Shown here: piece by piece, positions 1 through 8,929 of the stretch
Position numbering within the stretch: the first letter of the stretch is position 1
Layout of the letters: each line of letters starts with the position of its first letter
Assembly (NCBI GenBank): GCA_025454125.1
Contig: JALOPA010000026.1
Location: 1 to 12,266, forward strand
Origin: Thermodesulfobacteriota bacterium
GTDB lineage: Bacteria; Desulfobacterota; DSM-4660; Desulfatiglandales; HGW-15
DNA: 12,266 bases
Reading direction: 5' to 3'
Position numbers and translations under genes: made by a program
Notes under the pieces: model-generated
Told to the model about the DNA's origin: nothing
What the model saw: the letters and a program-made list of their open reading frames with translations, nothing else
The model's database searches: none

Positions 1-351
1 AACCTCCTCGGGCTGAAAGGGCTTGGAGATGTAGTCCACAGCGCCGACCGAAAATCCCTTCACCTTGTTCGCCGTATCATCCAGGGCGGAAAGAAAAATC
101 ACCGGAATGTCACGGGTTGCCGCATCCGCCTTCAACCGCCGGCAGACCTCGAACCCGTCCATCCCGGGCATCATGATATCCAGGAGAATGACGTCTGGCT
201 TCGGATCCGCCAGGGCCATCTTTAAGGCTTTTTCTCCGTTTATGGCCGCGACGATGGCATACTGATCCTTCAGTGTGCCCATCAGCACCTGGATGTTTTC
301 CGGAGTGTCATCCACGATGAGCACTTTGGGCTTTTTTGCACCTTCCACCAT
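1..351 (-). CDS. Response regulator, receiver domain (3' end beyond window)
   Basis: The 117 visible residues form one complete-looking CheY-like receiver domain, which accepts a phosphoryl group from a histidine kinase or HPt. The acidic pair is D14/D15, the phospho-acceptor is D58 in the LLDIMMPGMDG loop, the switch Ser is S88, and the conserved lysine is K110 in ISKPF. The reading frame is open to the window edge, so an output domain probably follows. Receivers with the ending VGAVDYISKPFQPEEV often precede diguanylate cyclase, HD-GYP, adenylate cyclase or kinase modules, but none is visible here. The ATG at 349-351 is supported by a very strong ribosome binding site. It starts 12 nt after the stop of the hybrid kinase, so the two are almost certainly co-transcribed and functionally paired. 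Confidence 0.93.
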   Translation of the reverse strand, partial: MVEGAKKPKVLIVDDTPENIQVLMGTLKDQYAIVAAINGEKALKMALADPKPDVILLDIMMPGMDGFEVCRRLKADAATRDIPVIFLSALDDTANKVKGFSVGAVDYISKPFQPEEV

Positions 352-356
352 CTTTT

Positions 357-365
357 CTCCTCCTC
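357..365 (-). promoter_or_regulatory. Strong Shine-Dalgarno of the response regulator, overlapping the kinase stop
   Basis: On the minus strand this reads GAGGAGGAG, five bases before the ATG at 351. It overlaps the TGA stop codon of the hybrid kinase (364-366). This arrangement favours translational coupling, in which ribosomes finishing the kinase help start the regulator. Confidence 0.8.
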
Positions 366-3300
366 ACAGCGCCATGCCCAGAACCGCGGCTATGGCCTTC
401 ACACTCTCGAGCGCACCCTCCGTGTCAAAGCCCTCAACTTGCTTTTCCAGTCGTTTGAACTCCTCGTGGGCCGAAGACCGCGCCAGGTGCCGCCTCAACA
501 CCTCCAAACGGTTCATGGCCTCCGTCAAGTCGCTTTCCAGGAGCTGTGCCGTTTCCTGGAGCAGGCGTCTCACCGTTTCCTTGTCCGCGACAGCGCCTCC
601 TGAAGGCTCAGGCCCTTTTTGAGCGGCTTGGCTCTCCTCCAGGCTCTTGATCCCCTCCATCACGATCCTCAGTTGGATTTCAAGCTCTGTCAGAGGAGAA
701 TCGATCTTTGCTTTGCCTTCTTTGATGGCCTTTTCCAGTTCAGCTGCCGTGCGGTACAGATTCTCCGCGCCCAGATTTCCGGAGACCCCCTTGACCGTGT
801 GGGCCAGCCGGCCGGCCGTTTCCCTGTCCCCCGACCCCAGAGCCGCTTTGATCTCCGAAACGGCGTTCTCCTGGCTGCCCCTGAACTGGCGCAGGAGCTT
901 CGCATAGAGCTGCTTGTTCCCTCCTACCCTGCTGAGACCCGAGACTGTGGAAATCCCCGGCAACTCCGGCAGGAGCACCTCTTCTGCCTCCTTCTTCTCC
1001 GGCACCGCCTCACGCGCGACTTCGGACACGGCCCCCTCACCCGCCTTCACCCATCTCACCAGGGACGTGAAGAGTTCATCCGGATCAATGGGCTTGGTTA
1101 CATGATCGTTCATCCCGGCTGCGAGGCTTTTCTCACGATCCCCGGCCATGGCATGGGCCGTCATCGCGATGATCGGCAAATTCCTGAACCGCTCATCCTT
1201 GCGGATTTCCCGGGTCGCCTCGAATCCGCCCATCACCGGCATTTGGATGTCCATGAGCACCGCATCGTAAACCTCGGCTTTTACCCGCTGCACAGCCTGT
1301 TCTCCGTTGTTGGCAATGCCGACCACTACCCCTGCCCTCTCCAGCATCTCCTGCGCCACCTGCTGGTTGATCTCATTGTCCTCTGCCAGCAGCACCCGCG
1401 CGCCGCGCAGTTTTCCGGTGTCTTCCCTGGCTCCGGCTCTCCAGGCGACCGCACGCTCCCGTTCCGGCACTTCCTTGTCAAAGGCCACCATGATCGCGTC
1501 AAAAAGCATGGACTGGCTCACCGGCTTCAAGAGAAACCCGTCCACCCCTGCCTTCGCCGACCTCTGCATGACTTCCTCGCGACCGTAGGCCGTCACGATG
1601 ATCATCTTGGGTTTGACGGGGATAGCCCCATCCCGCTTGATCACCTCACAGGCCTTGATCCCGTCCATGCCGGGCATCTTCCAGTCCATCACCACCAGCT
1701 TGTAAGGATGGGTCTTGGCCTCTTTCTCCAACTCCGCAATCCCCTCCTCGGCAGAGGCGACCGCTGAAACCTCAAAGGTCATGCTTTCGAGCAAGGTCTG
1801 GAGGATCTCCCTCGAGGAGGCGTTGTCCTCCACCACCAGCACCCGCATGCCTCTGAGATCCAGGGTGGGTTCCAGGCGCTTCCTCGCCACCTTCCTCGCC
1901 AAACCGAACGCTGCGGTGAAAAAGAACTCGCTCCCCCTGCCGGGCTCGCTCTCGACCCAGATGGTCCCTCCCATCATCTCCACCAAGCGTCTGGAAATGG
2001 TCAATCCAAGCCCGGTCCCTCCATATTTTCGCGTGGTGGAGCTGTCTGCCTGGGAAAAGGCCTGAAACAGTTTTGCCCTCTGCTCTTCGGTGAGCCCGAT
2101 CCCTGTGTCGCGAACAGAGAACTGGAGCGTGACCGAGTGTTCCTCCTTCTGCTTCACGCGGGTGGACACCACGATCTCACCCTGTTCCGTGAACTTGACG
2201 GCGTTGTTGCACAGGTTGATCAGGATCTGGCCGACCCTCAAGGGATCGCCCACCAGCGCCAGAGGCACCTCCCTCGACGTATCCAGCAAAAACTCGAGTT
2301 CTTTCTCGTGGACCTTCACCCCCATCATGGTGGACACATTGTCGAGCACTTCGTCCAGGCTGAAATCCACGGATTCCAGCTCCATTTTTCCGGCTTCGAT
2401 CTTGGAAAAATCCAGGATGTCATTGATGATCCCCAGCAGCGAGTGGGCGGAGCGTTGAATCTTTCTCAGGTAGTCCTCCTGCTTGGGAGTCAGTTCGGTT
2501 TGGAGAGCCAGGTGGGCCATGCCGATCACCGCGTTCATGGGGGTCCGGATCTCGTGGCTCATGTTGGCCAGGAAGTCGCTCTTGGCCTGTGTGGCCGCCT
2601 CCGCCGCCTCTTTGGCTTTTTGCAGCTCCACCTCCGCGTTCTTGCGGTCCGTGATGTCGCGGATCGTCTCGATGGCGCCCACCGCCTCACCCTGCGCATT
2701 GCGCAGCGCAGAAGCCGTAGCAAACAGATAGCGGCCTCCGCCCTTCAGGCTAGGCACATACGTTTCCGCCACCAGCACCGAGCCCTTAGTCTTGATGCCG
2801 GCATATTTCCGTTCCAGTTCCTCGCGGGGCAGAAGCACGAGATCCAGCAGGACCGGCCGTCGCTCCCCGTAAAAGGGAATGGCGTACTCGTAAGACTCCT
2901 GCATGGCCGAGTACAAGCGGGCATTGTCCAGGGCGACGGAACCGAGTTGGGCAAATCGGCTCAGGACCTCCACTTGTTGAGCCCCGAAGGTTTCTTCCGA
3001 TTCCGGGCCGTAGGCCAGACCGATGACGCCCACAACCTGAGAGCCGGACTTGAGCGGCACCGCCATGATCGCCCCCAGGAGGCCCATGGGAAATGTCTCC
3101 GAGCGGCCCGACCAGAGGTCGTGGTTCACCAGGGCCATGGGCTCACCTGTACGCCAGACCTCTCCGCTCAGACCTTCGCCCAGCTTTCTCCGCGAGCCCA
3201 CCATCTGCTTCAGGACTCCCACACCCACCTTGCACTCCATCTCGGTTTGGCCGGGCTCCAAGAGGTAGATGAATCCGTGAGGCGCGTTGGCCAACTGCCC

Positions 3301-6300
3301 GGCCCGGAGGATCAGAGTCTGCAGCAGATCCTTCACATCCAGACGACTGATCAGCCCCAGCGTGGTTTCGTGGAGCGCGGCCAGGTACTCGCTTTGGTGC
3401 ACCAGGTCCGTGATGTCGAAGTAGGTCAGCATGCGACCGCCGTTGGGGAGCACCAGCGCCTGAAATCGGAGGATGCGTCCGTCACGGCGCCGGAACTGGG
3501 TGGGTGGAACCGCCCCTTGGCGGATCGCCTGCACACGCTCGGCCACGTAGTCGTCAAACTGGTCCTTTGGCACGTCATAGAGACCCGTGTCGCGGTTGAA
3601 GTTGATCAGCTCTGCCAGTGTGGGTTCCTCTGCCAGTAATGATTCCGGGAGCCTCCACATCTCGGAGATGGCGCGATTGCCGAGGCGGAGGTGCAGATCC
3701 GGCCCGAAGAGCAGGATGCCGTAGTCGATCGCGTCGAGCACCGCCCGCCACTCGGCCAGCAAGGCCCCTTTCTCTTTGTCGGCCTTTGAGATGGCTTCAG
3801 CCGCCTGTTCAGCCCGGTGCGTGGCCGCGGCCAGTTCGGAGGTCCGTTCCTCCACTCGGCGCTCCAGGGTTTGATAGAGGCGCGCCCGGTCTATGGCCGC
3901 AGCGATCTGGGCGCCGATGGTGGAGAGCAGGGCTTGAACGGTCTCAGGGATCGGGCGGCCGGTGACGGCATTGTCCAGCCCCAGATAGCCCACGGTCTTG
4001 CCTTGGGTGAGCAACGGCACGGCAAGAAAGGCCTGGGTTTGAAGGGCCTTGAGAGTCTGCCGAGAAGCCTCGTCTTTCACCTCCTCGATGCTTCGCACGA
4101 GAATCGGTTTGCCGGAGAGAACGACTTTGGCCAGAAACGACTCCGACGCTTCCAGCGGGAACTCCAGCCCTTTCGTCAGAGCGGCCATCTCCGGTGTGCC
4201 GCCGATGCTGCGTCCGCTCGCCAACACAAGACGGCCGTCACGCTCCTCGACCAGCAGGATCATGGCCCGGTCGAAGGACAGGCGGGCGGTGACGACCCGC
4301 AACGCTTTGTCCAGCAGCTCATCCAGATCCAGCGTGGCGCTGAGAGCGACCCCGATTTCGTGCAGCGTCGTCAGCTCGGAGAGCTTCTGATTGAGCGTGA
4401 TGTTGGAGAGCTGCAGGTCCGCGTTGGTCTGCTGAAAATCATCGAACTGTTTCTCCGCGATGTCGCGCGTTTCCAGAAGCAGGCGCTCGGCATTGTCCCT
4501 TCGGTCGCCGAGTCTTCCTGAGCGCCACAGGAGCCAACCGCACCAGGCCGGGAGCAGGGCGGTGACCACCGCGAGCCACTCCCATCCCGGGTATCGCCCC
4601 AGCGTGTAGACCAGCAGCGCCGCCGTGAGGATCGCACCTCCCCACACCGCCGCCCCCTTTCCGGTTCGGGGGGGTTCCCAGGTGAACTCCCACTCGCAGC
4701 AATCGTCCCCGCGCAAGGCACACCGGTTTTCCTTGATCTTGGCCAAAGGCAGTTTGGAATGCCCAAGAGGGATGGAGGCAAAGACCCCCTGGTAGACCTG
4801 GCAGCCGCTGTGGATGTAGCGCCGATGAATGGCGGGCGGAAGCTTTGCAAGCTCACGGCCCGGATGCCACTGGATGACCGCCGAATTCGGTGCGACTCGG
4901 GTGACCCGGATATCGGCGTCGTTCACCCTGGCCGTCAGCCGGGGGGCCAGGGCGTAAATCTGGCGGAGCGTAAAGGGACGGACCAGTTTGAGGACGGTGG
5001 CCGGGATGCTGTTCAGGCCCCGGTGAAAATTGAAACTGGGATCGCCTGAAATCTCGCGCGCGAATTCGCTCAGGAAAAGGCTGAACTCCTGAGAGTAATA
5101 GTTGCTCTCCTTCAGCAGGTACTCCCGGGAAACGGAAGTGCTCCGGTCAGGGAGGGCCGCGTTCAGGCGATCCACCAGCAGGTCCAGGGCCGCTGCTTTG
5201 GCCTGTGCGATCCGCTCCTGCCGTGCCTTCAAGTCCAAGGACGCCGGCAAACCCTCGCCCGCTTTAAAGCCCACATAATCCTGCATATGCCGGATTGCGG
5301 CGATAAGCACGGCTCCGGCGATTTCCCGTATGGGCTTGCCGTTCTTGTCTGCGCCAAAGGGTGGTCCATCGAGAAAATCCGGGAGAGGGGGCAATTCATG
5401 TTCCGGCAAAGCAACGGGAGCGGCAGGCAGCCTGCACAGAGGCGAGAGTCCTTCGCTCGTCTCGGTCCGGCTCTCCTCAAGCGGCCCCTGCCCCTCTGAG
5501 GACATGGCGTCCAAGGAGTCCTGAAGGGATGAGACGGAGCGCCGTCGTTTCCGTGCCGGCATCTCCCACGTGAATTCCCATTCGCAATAGGCATCCCCCC
5601 GTGCCCTGCACCGCAGCTCCTTGACCTTTGCCATGGGCAGCCCGGAATGCACGGTCGGAATGCTGGCCAGGGCGCCCTGCGCCATCTGGCAAGCCAGCTC
5701 TGTAAAGAGCGGATGGAGCGTCTCCGGCAGCCTTGCCAGATCCTTCTCAGCGTGCCACTCCACCACCGCGCTGGCGCGGGTCACCTTGCCGACCCGCAGG
5801 TCGGTGTCCGCGAGTTTGGCTGTGAAGCGAGGGAGCATGCGATAGGTTTGGCTGAGCGAAAAAGGCCGCGACAACAATGCGACTGAGGAGGGAATGCTCC
5901 GGCTTCCGCGGTTGAAGTGAAACCGGGGATCTCCGGACAGCTCGCGGCAGATGTGGCTCAGAAAAGCGTCGAACTCGACCGAGTAAATGTTTCCCTCGTT
6001 CATCAGATAGTCGATGGTCACATGATAGCGCGGGTCGGGAATGGCGGCGTTGAGGCGTGTCAGGAGTTGCTCCAGTGCCGCAGCTTTTGCTCGCGCCACA
6101 GCGCCTGCTCCTTGGCTTAAGCGTCCAGACGCTTCGACCTCCCCAGAGGCCTGCAGCGCTGCAACCGCATGCCGGGCCACACACTCCAGCATGTATTCCA
6201 CTGTGGCGCGGATAAAGGAGCCCTTGGTTCGGCCGACAGGCCGTCCCGCCTCGTCGGAGCCGAAGGGCCGGCCGACCATGGTCGCCGGTAAGGGTGCCAG

Positions 6301-6342
6301 CCCGGAGGCATCGGATGGGGAAATCGGTTGCGAGTCCATCAT
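364..6342 (-). CDS. Giant hybrid sensor histidine kinase with duplicated V4R/HNOB-like sensors, GAF, PAS, two receivers and HPt
   Basis: This 1992-residue protein carries a complete internal His-Asp-Asp-His phosphorelay. Domains (approximate residues): sensor repeat 1, 25-260, and repeat 2, 326-556, clearly homologous to each other, each ending in a C-x7-C motif (C245/C253 and C541/C549) followed by EWEFTWE; membrane hairpin 564-606; GAF 655-823; coiled coil 823-865; PAS 866-980; GAF 985-1142; a short PAS-like segment 1148-1232; HisKA with H1263 in SHEIRTP; HATPase with N-box N1376/N1380, DTGIG 1412-1416 and GGTGLGL 1441-1447; receiver 1 with D1506, D1553, T1584, K1606; receiver 2 with D1655, D1698, T1728, K1750; HPt with H1848; helical tail 1918-1992. 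There is no N-terminal signal, so the tandem sensors should be cytoplasmic. The C-x7-C ending resembles V4R/HNOB-type small-molecule or metal-sensing domains; the ligand is unknown. The start is the first of two adjacent ATGs, behind GAGGTG. It is probably expressed from its own promoter and passes phosphate to the regulator immediately downstream. Confidence 0.95.
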   Translation of the reverse strand: MMDSQPISPSDASGLAPLPATMVGRPFGSDEAGRPVGRTKGSFIRATVEYMLECVARHAVAALQASGEVEASGRLSQGAGAVARAKAAALEQLLTRLNAAIPDPRYHVTIDYLMNEGNIYSVEFDAFLSHICRELSGDPRFHFNRGSRSIPSSVALLSRPFSLSQTYRMLPRFTAKLADTDLRVGKVTRASAVVEWHAEKDLARLPETLHPLFTELACQMAQGALASIPTVHSGLPMAKVKELRCRARGDAYCEWEFTWEMPARKRRRSVSSLQDSLDAMSSEGQGPLEESRTETSEGLSPLCRLPAAPVALPEHELPPLPDFLDGPPFGADKNGKPIREIAGAVLIAAIRHMQDYVGFKAGEGLPASLDLKARQERIAQAKAAALDLLVDRLNAALPDRSTSVSREYLLKESNYYSQEFSLFLSEFAREISGDPSFNFHRGLNSIPATVLKLVRPFTLRQIYALAPRLTARVNDADIRVTRVAPNSAVIQWHPGRELAKLPPAIHRRYIHSGCQVYQGVFASIPLGHSKLPLAKIKENRCALRGDDCCEWEFTWEPPRTGKGAAVWGGAILTAALLVYTLGRYPGWEWLAVVTALLPAWCGWLLWRSGRLGDRRDNAERLLLETRDIAEKQFDDFQQTNADLQLSNITLNQKLSELTTLHEIGVALSATLDLDELLDKALRVVTARLSFDRAMILLVEERDGRLVLASGRSIGGTPEMAALTKGLEFPLEASESFLAKVVLSGKPILVRSIEEVKDEASRQTLKALQTQAFLAVPLLTQGKTVGYLGLDNAVTGRPIPETVQALLSTIGAQIAAAIDRARLYQTLERRVEERTSELAAATHRAEQAAEAISKADKEKGALLAEWRAVLDAIDYGILLFGPDLHLRLGNRAISEMWRLPESLLAEEPTLAELINFNRDTGLYDVPKDQFDDYVAERVQAIRQGAVPPTQFRRRDGRILRFQALVLPNGGRMLTYFDITDLVHQSEYLAALHETTLGLISRLDVKDLLQTLILRAGQLANAPHGFIYLLEPGQTEMECKVGVGVLKQMVGSRRKLGEGLSGEVWRTGEPMALVNHDLWSGRSETFPMGLLGAIMAVPLKSGSQVVGVIGLAYGPESEETFGAQQVEVLSRFAQLGSVALDNARLYSAMQESYEYAIPFYGERRPVLLDLVLLPREELERKYAGIKTKGSVLVAETYVPSLKGGGRYLFATASALRNAQGEAVGAIETIRDITDRKNAEVELQKAKEAAEAATQAKSDFLANMSHEIRTPMNAVIGMAHLALQTELTPKQEDYLRKIQRSAHSLLGIINDILDFSKIEAGKMELESVDFSLDEVLDNVSTMMGVKVHEKELEFLLDTSREVPLALVGDPLRVGQILINLCNNAVKFTEQGEIVVSTRVKQKEEHSVTLQFSVRDTGIGLTEEQRAKLFQAFSQADSSTTRKYGGTGLGLTISRRLVEMMGGTIWVESEPGRGSEFFFTAAFGLARKVARKRLEPTLDLRGMRVLVVEDNASSREILQTLLESMTFEVSAVASAEEGIAELEKEAKTHPYKLVVMDWKMPGMDGIKACEVIKRDGAIPVKPKMIIVTAYGREEVMQRSAKAGVDGFLLKPVSQSMLFDAIMVAFDKEVPERERAVAWRAGAREDTGKLRGARVLLAEDNEINQQVAQEMLERAGVVVGIANNGEQAVQRVKAEVYDAVLMDIQMPVMGGFEATREIRKDERFRNLPIIAMTAHAMAGDREKSLAAGMNDHVTKPIDPDELFTSLVRWVKAGEGAVSEVAREAVPEKKEAEEVLLPELPGISTVSGLSRVGGNKQLYAKLLRQFRGSQENAVSEIKAALGSGDRETAGRLAHTVKGVSGNLGAENLYRTAAELEKAIKEGKAKIDSPLTELEIQLRIVMEGIKSLEESQAAQKGPEPSGGAVADKETVRRLLQETAQLLESDLTEAMNRLEVLRRHLARSSAHEEFKRLEKQVEGFDTEGALESVKAIAAVLGMAL

Positions 6343-6347
6343 GGCGT

Positions 6348-6353
6348 CACCTC
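6348..6353 (-). promoter_or_regulatory. Shine-Dalgarno of the hybrid kinase
   Basis: The minus strand reads GAGGTG, five bases before the first ATG (6340-6342) and eight before the second (6337-6339). It supports this start region but does not decide between the two adjacent ATGs, which differ by one residue. Confidence 0.6.
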
Positions 6354-6383
6354 ATGCTAACCGGGAGCAGGGATCAGGGTGAT

Positions 6384-6413
6384 TTTATAATAATCGGTTA
6401 CGTTGATATACAA
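6384..6413 (-). promoter_or_regulatory. Candidate sigma70-like promoter of the hybrid kinase
   Basis: On the minus strand TTGTAT (6408-6413) and TATAAA (6384-6389) are separated by 18 bases, 42 bp upstream of the kinase ATG, in an AT-rich island that contrasts with the GC-rich flanks. The -10 element matches five of six consensus bases; the -35 element matches only three. A perfect 14-bp palindrome overlaps the -35 box, so the promoter may be controlled by a dimeric regulator. The promoter is inferred from sequence only. Confidence 0.4.
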
Positions 6414-6428
6414 ATTTGTATTGTAACG
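6401..6428. promoter_or_regulatory. AT-rich dyad, possible operator
   Basis: The core ATACAAATTTGTAT (6408-6421) is a perfect 14-bp palindrome. After a two-base mismatch on each side, symmetry resumes in the outer arms (CGTTG at 6401-6405 against TAACG at 6424-6428, one wobble pair). The dyad covers the -35 box of the candidate kinase promoter and is the size of a typical homodimer binding site. No known operator consensus was recognised. Confidence 0.4.
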
Positions 6429-6489
6429 CCAACGAAATCCATCCGTGCAACAGGTTACGCTTTGCCTTACGCTGAGTCCTTCGCCGCCA

Positions 6490-6533
6490 CACGGACAAGC
6501 GTGCCCGCCTATAGGTCAGCACGCTTGTCCGTG
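6490..6533. repeat. Perfect 15-bp inverted repeat, hairpin or palindromic element
   Basis: The arms CACGGACAAGCGTGC (6490-6504) and GCACGCTTGTCCGTG (6519-6533) are exact reverse complements around a 14-base loop that itself contains the palindrome CCTATAGG. The element lies 67 bp downstream of the octahaem cytochrome stop codon, where a terminator would be expected, but neither strand has a T-run after the stem. It may stabilise the 3' end of the transcript, act as a weak terminator, or be a dispersed palindromic element. Confidence 0.7.
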
Positions 6534-6599
6534 CCACCTCGCTGATCACCTCACTTCGCTCTCCGAGCTTCGCGGGGCAGTATGATGACCGGGTTCTGA

Positions 6600-8912
6600 T
6601 CACTGGCCCGTGCTCCGCATCCCCTCGATGCTCTCCAGGATCTCACGGCCTATCCTCTGCTCGGGATGGGCGGCCGCCATTTTCTCAGCCACCTTTTTGG
6701 CCTCTGCGAGGCGGTTTCGTTTGATGTAGAAGTCAGCCAGCGCATAGAGATAATCCATGTTGGCCGGTTCCAGACTCAACGCTTTCTGAAGAAAGGCTTC
6801 GGCTTGGGAGTCGCGCTTCAGAGCCTGCAAAAGCAGGCCGAGATTGTATTGAATTCGGGAGCGCTCCGGCAGGCCTTTGGAGGCTCTCTCCAAATAGGTC
6901 AAGGCCTCTTCGGGCTTTCCCATTTCGGCGAGAAGGAGACCGAGAGAGTAAGCCACGTCGTACAACTCGGGCCGTTTGGCCACCACTTCCCGGAATAGCC
7001 TCTCCGCCTTTTCGTTTTCACCTCGCGAATTGTAGAGCATAGCCAGGTTGACCTTGGCCGGATAAAAGAGATCATCGATTTTCAACGCAGCCTGATAATT
7101 TCTGATCGCCTCCTGCGGGTCGTTGAGCGCAGCGTAAAGGTTGCCCAGGTTGTAGCGGCCGAAGGCGAAGTCGCCGGAGTATTCCATGCTCTCGATGTAT
7201 TCCTGCAAATCCTTCTGAAACACCTTGTGCTGGTCGGAGCTCAACCTTTTGGAAGGTTCGCCTGCCAGGGTGCTCGCCGCTTCCATGCGCACGGCCGCAA
7301 CCGGGTCGTAAAGGAGCGGGGCGATCAGGTCAGGCTGTCTTCTTTGGCCTGAGAGATAAATGCTCTGCACGGCGGTCCGGCGGATCAAAGCCTCCTCGTC
7401 CATCAGGGCCAGCTCAAAGGCCTGAACCGTGTCCTCTCCGGGATACGCGGTGAGCAGATGCAGGGCTGTAGCCCGGACGATGACCGGGTACAGGGGGTCT
7501 CCTGCAAGGCGGATGAGATCCTTCTTCGCCTCTGGAAGACCTCTTCGACCCGCTTCGATGACAGTGCCATAATGGGGTCTCCGTCCCGGGCCGTACCACT
7601 TGGTGACGGCGTCCACGGACCACTGGTTGTTCTTGTCGACATGGCAGCGATTGCAGGCATTGGGGCTGCCGATCTTCAGGCTCAGGTCAGGCCGCGGGAT
7701 GCGTAGGCTGTGGTCCAGACGGTAGTGAATCCCCATGTAGGTGCGACCCGGCATGTGGCACTGGACGCACTCGGCCCCGGTGCCGACCTCATAGAGCACC
7801 TTGCCGTCAGGCGACTTGATGGGATCCCCCTTCTCCCCTTTCTTCTTGTGGAAATGATGTTCCCTGGAATCGTATTCCTCGGCGCGGTGACACTGCAGAC
7901 AGAGCGCGTTTCCCTCCTTGACCCCCTTGAGGCCGTGGACATCGTGGCAGTGGCTGCACCGCACATCCCGGTGGTACATTTTGCTCTGGGTGAAGGAACC
8001 GTAAGCATAGACCTCATCGAGAATCTGCCCGTCAGGAAAATAGAGTTCTTCCGTGAGCAAGCTGGGCAGCATGCTGTCCAGCAGATCCGCTTCCGCATGG
8101 GTGTAATCTCCCAGGCTGGCCCGCCGCGAGTGACAGGGAGCGCACAGTTCCACCAGTTTCCGTGACCCGATGCCGGAAGTTTTCACCACAAGATCGACGT
8201 TCTCCACTCTGGGCCTGGCCATGTCCGGCATCTCCGCCCACTGCACATGGCGGGAGCCCGGACCGTGGCAGGCCTCGCAGCCCACGTCGATGTCCGACCA
8301 GGTGGTCTTGTAGGTGTCGGTCTTGATATCATAGTTTTTCTTCAGGTTCGTGGAGTGGCACTCCGCACACATGCCGTTCCAGTTCTGGGCGGCGTTGGTC
8401 CAGTAGAGCCAGTCCTTAGGGTCCGGGGCTTCCTTCGGATAGAGGTGGTACCATTTCTTTTCTCTCACGTCCCAGGCAATGGGAAGGCACTGGAACCGGC
8501 CGCCTGGGAAAGGCACGAGGTACTGCTGGAGCGGGAACCACCCGAAGGTATACAGAACTTCGAAGTCACCCATCTTTCCTTCAGGCCCCTGGGTGTGAAC
8601 GAAGAACTTCCCATCCTTCTTGTAAAAGCGCGATGTGACGCCGTGGGCCTGAAAGACCGCGTTGTTGAAATCCCCGAGCACCGTCTTTTCATTGGCCGCG
8701 TCCATGGCATGGTCATGGTTGGAATGGAGCCACTTGTCGTATTCCTTCTGGTGGCACTCCTTGCACTTGAGGCTGCCCACGAAGGCAGCTGGCCGGACCT
8801 CTGCTCTCCCGCTTCGAGGGAAACCGGCTTTCTCGACCCGGAGATAGTAGATCGGGATCGACAGAACGATCACGAGGGTCGCGACGAATCCTGCTATTTT
8901 CCAGTTTCTCAT
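6600..8912 (-). CDS. Octahaem c-type cytochrome fused to HEAT-like and TPR repeats
   Basis: The 770-residue protein begins with an uncleaved-looking signal anchor (hydrophobic residues 7-24), which would place the rest in the periplasm. Eight CXXCH haem c attachment motifs follow, with histidines at 54, 186, 216, 261, 323, 342, 386 and 424, in a layout like cytochrome c554/multihaem families. After the haem region comes a helical HEAT-like stretch (about 465-555, with DPVAAVRMEAASTLAG) and then about five TPR units (580-760), which usually bind protein partners. The gene follows cytochrome b and Rieske genes on the same strand, so it probably takes electrons from them in place of cytochrome c1. 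The exact acceptor is unknown. The ATG at 8910-8912 was preferred over an in-frame GTG at 8936, because that GTG lies inside a dispersed repeat. Neither start has a good Shine-Dalgarno sequence. Confidence 0.93.
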   Translation of the reverse strand: MRNWKIAGFVATLVIVLSIPIYYLRVEKAGFPRSGRAEVRPAAFVGSLKCKECHQKEYDKWLHSNHDHAMDAANEKTVLGDFNNAVFQAHGVTSRFYKKDGKFFVHTQGPEGKMGDFEVLYTFGWFPLQQYLVPFPGGRFQCLPIAWDVREKKWYHLYPKEAPDPKDWLYWTNAAQNWNGMCAECHSTNLKKNYDIKTDTYKTTWSDIDVGCEACHGPGSRHVQWAEMPDMARPRVENVDLVVKTSGIGSRKLVELCAPCHSRRASLGDYTHAEADLLDSMLPSLLTEELYFPDGQILDEVYAYGSFTQSKMYHRDVRCSHCHDVHGLKGVKEGNALCLQCHRAEEYDSREHHFHKKKGEKGDPIKSPDGKVLYEVGTGAECVQCHMPGRTYMGIHYRLDHSLRIPRPDLSLKIGSPNACNRCHVDKNNQWSVDAVTKWYGPGRRPHYGTVIEAGRRGLPEAKKDLIRLAGDPLYPVIVRATALHLLTAYPGEDTVQAFELALMDEEALIRRTAVQSIYLSGQRRQPDLIAPLLYDPVAAVRMEAASTLAGEPSKRLSSDQHKVFQKDLQEYIESMEYSGDFAFGRYNLGNLYAALNDPQEAIRNYQAALKIDDLFYPAKVNLAMLYNSRGENEKAERLFREVVAKRPELYDVAYSLGLLLAEMGKPEEALTYLERASKGLPERSRIQYNLGLLLQALKRDSQAEAFLQKALSLEPANMDYLYALADFYIKRNRLAEAKKVAEKMAAAHPEQRIGREILESIEGMRSTGQ

Positions 8913-8929
8913 TTCAACCAACAGAAAAT

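Noticed and set aside
619..1767. Long plus-strand reading frame opposite the kinase C-terminal half
   Set aside because: It is fully antisense to the receiver and HPt region, whose domain motifs are intact on the minus strand. Its translation is His/Arg/Leu-rich with no recognisable domain, as expected of a GC-rich shadow frame.
2137..3639. 500-codon plus-strand reading frame
   Set aside because: It lies opposite the kinase core, PAS and GAF2 domains. The encoded His/Gln/Leu/Arg-rich sequence has no domain motifs and no convincing start signal.
6490..6533. Intrinsic terminator for the octahaem cytochrome gene
   Set aside because: The stem is strong but no T-run follows it on the minus strand, so it was listed as a repeat and not as a terminator.
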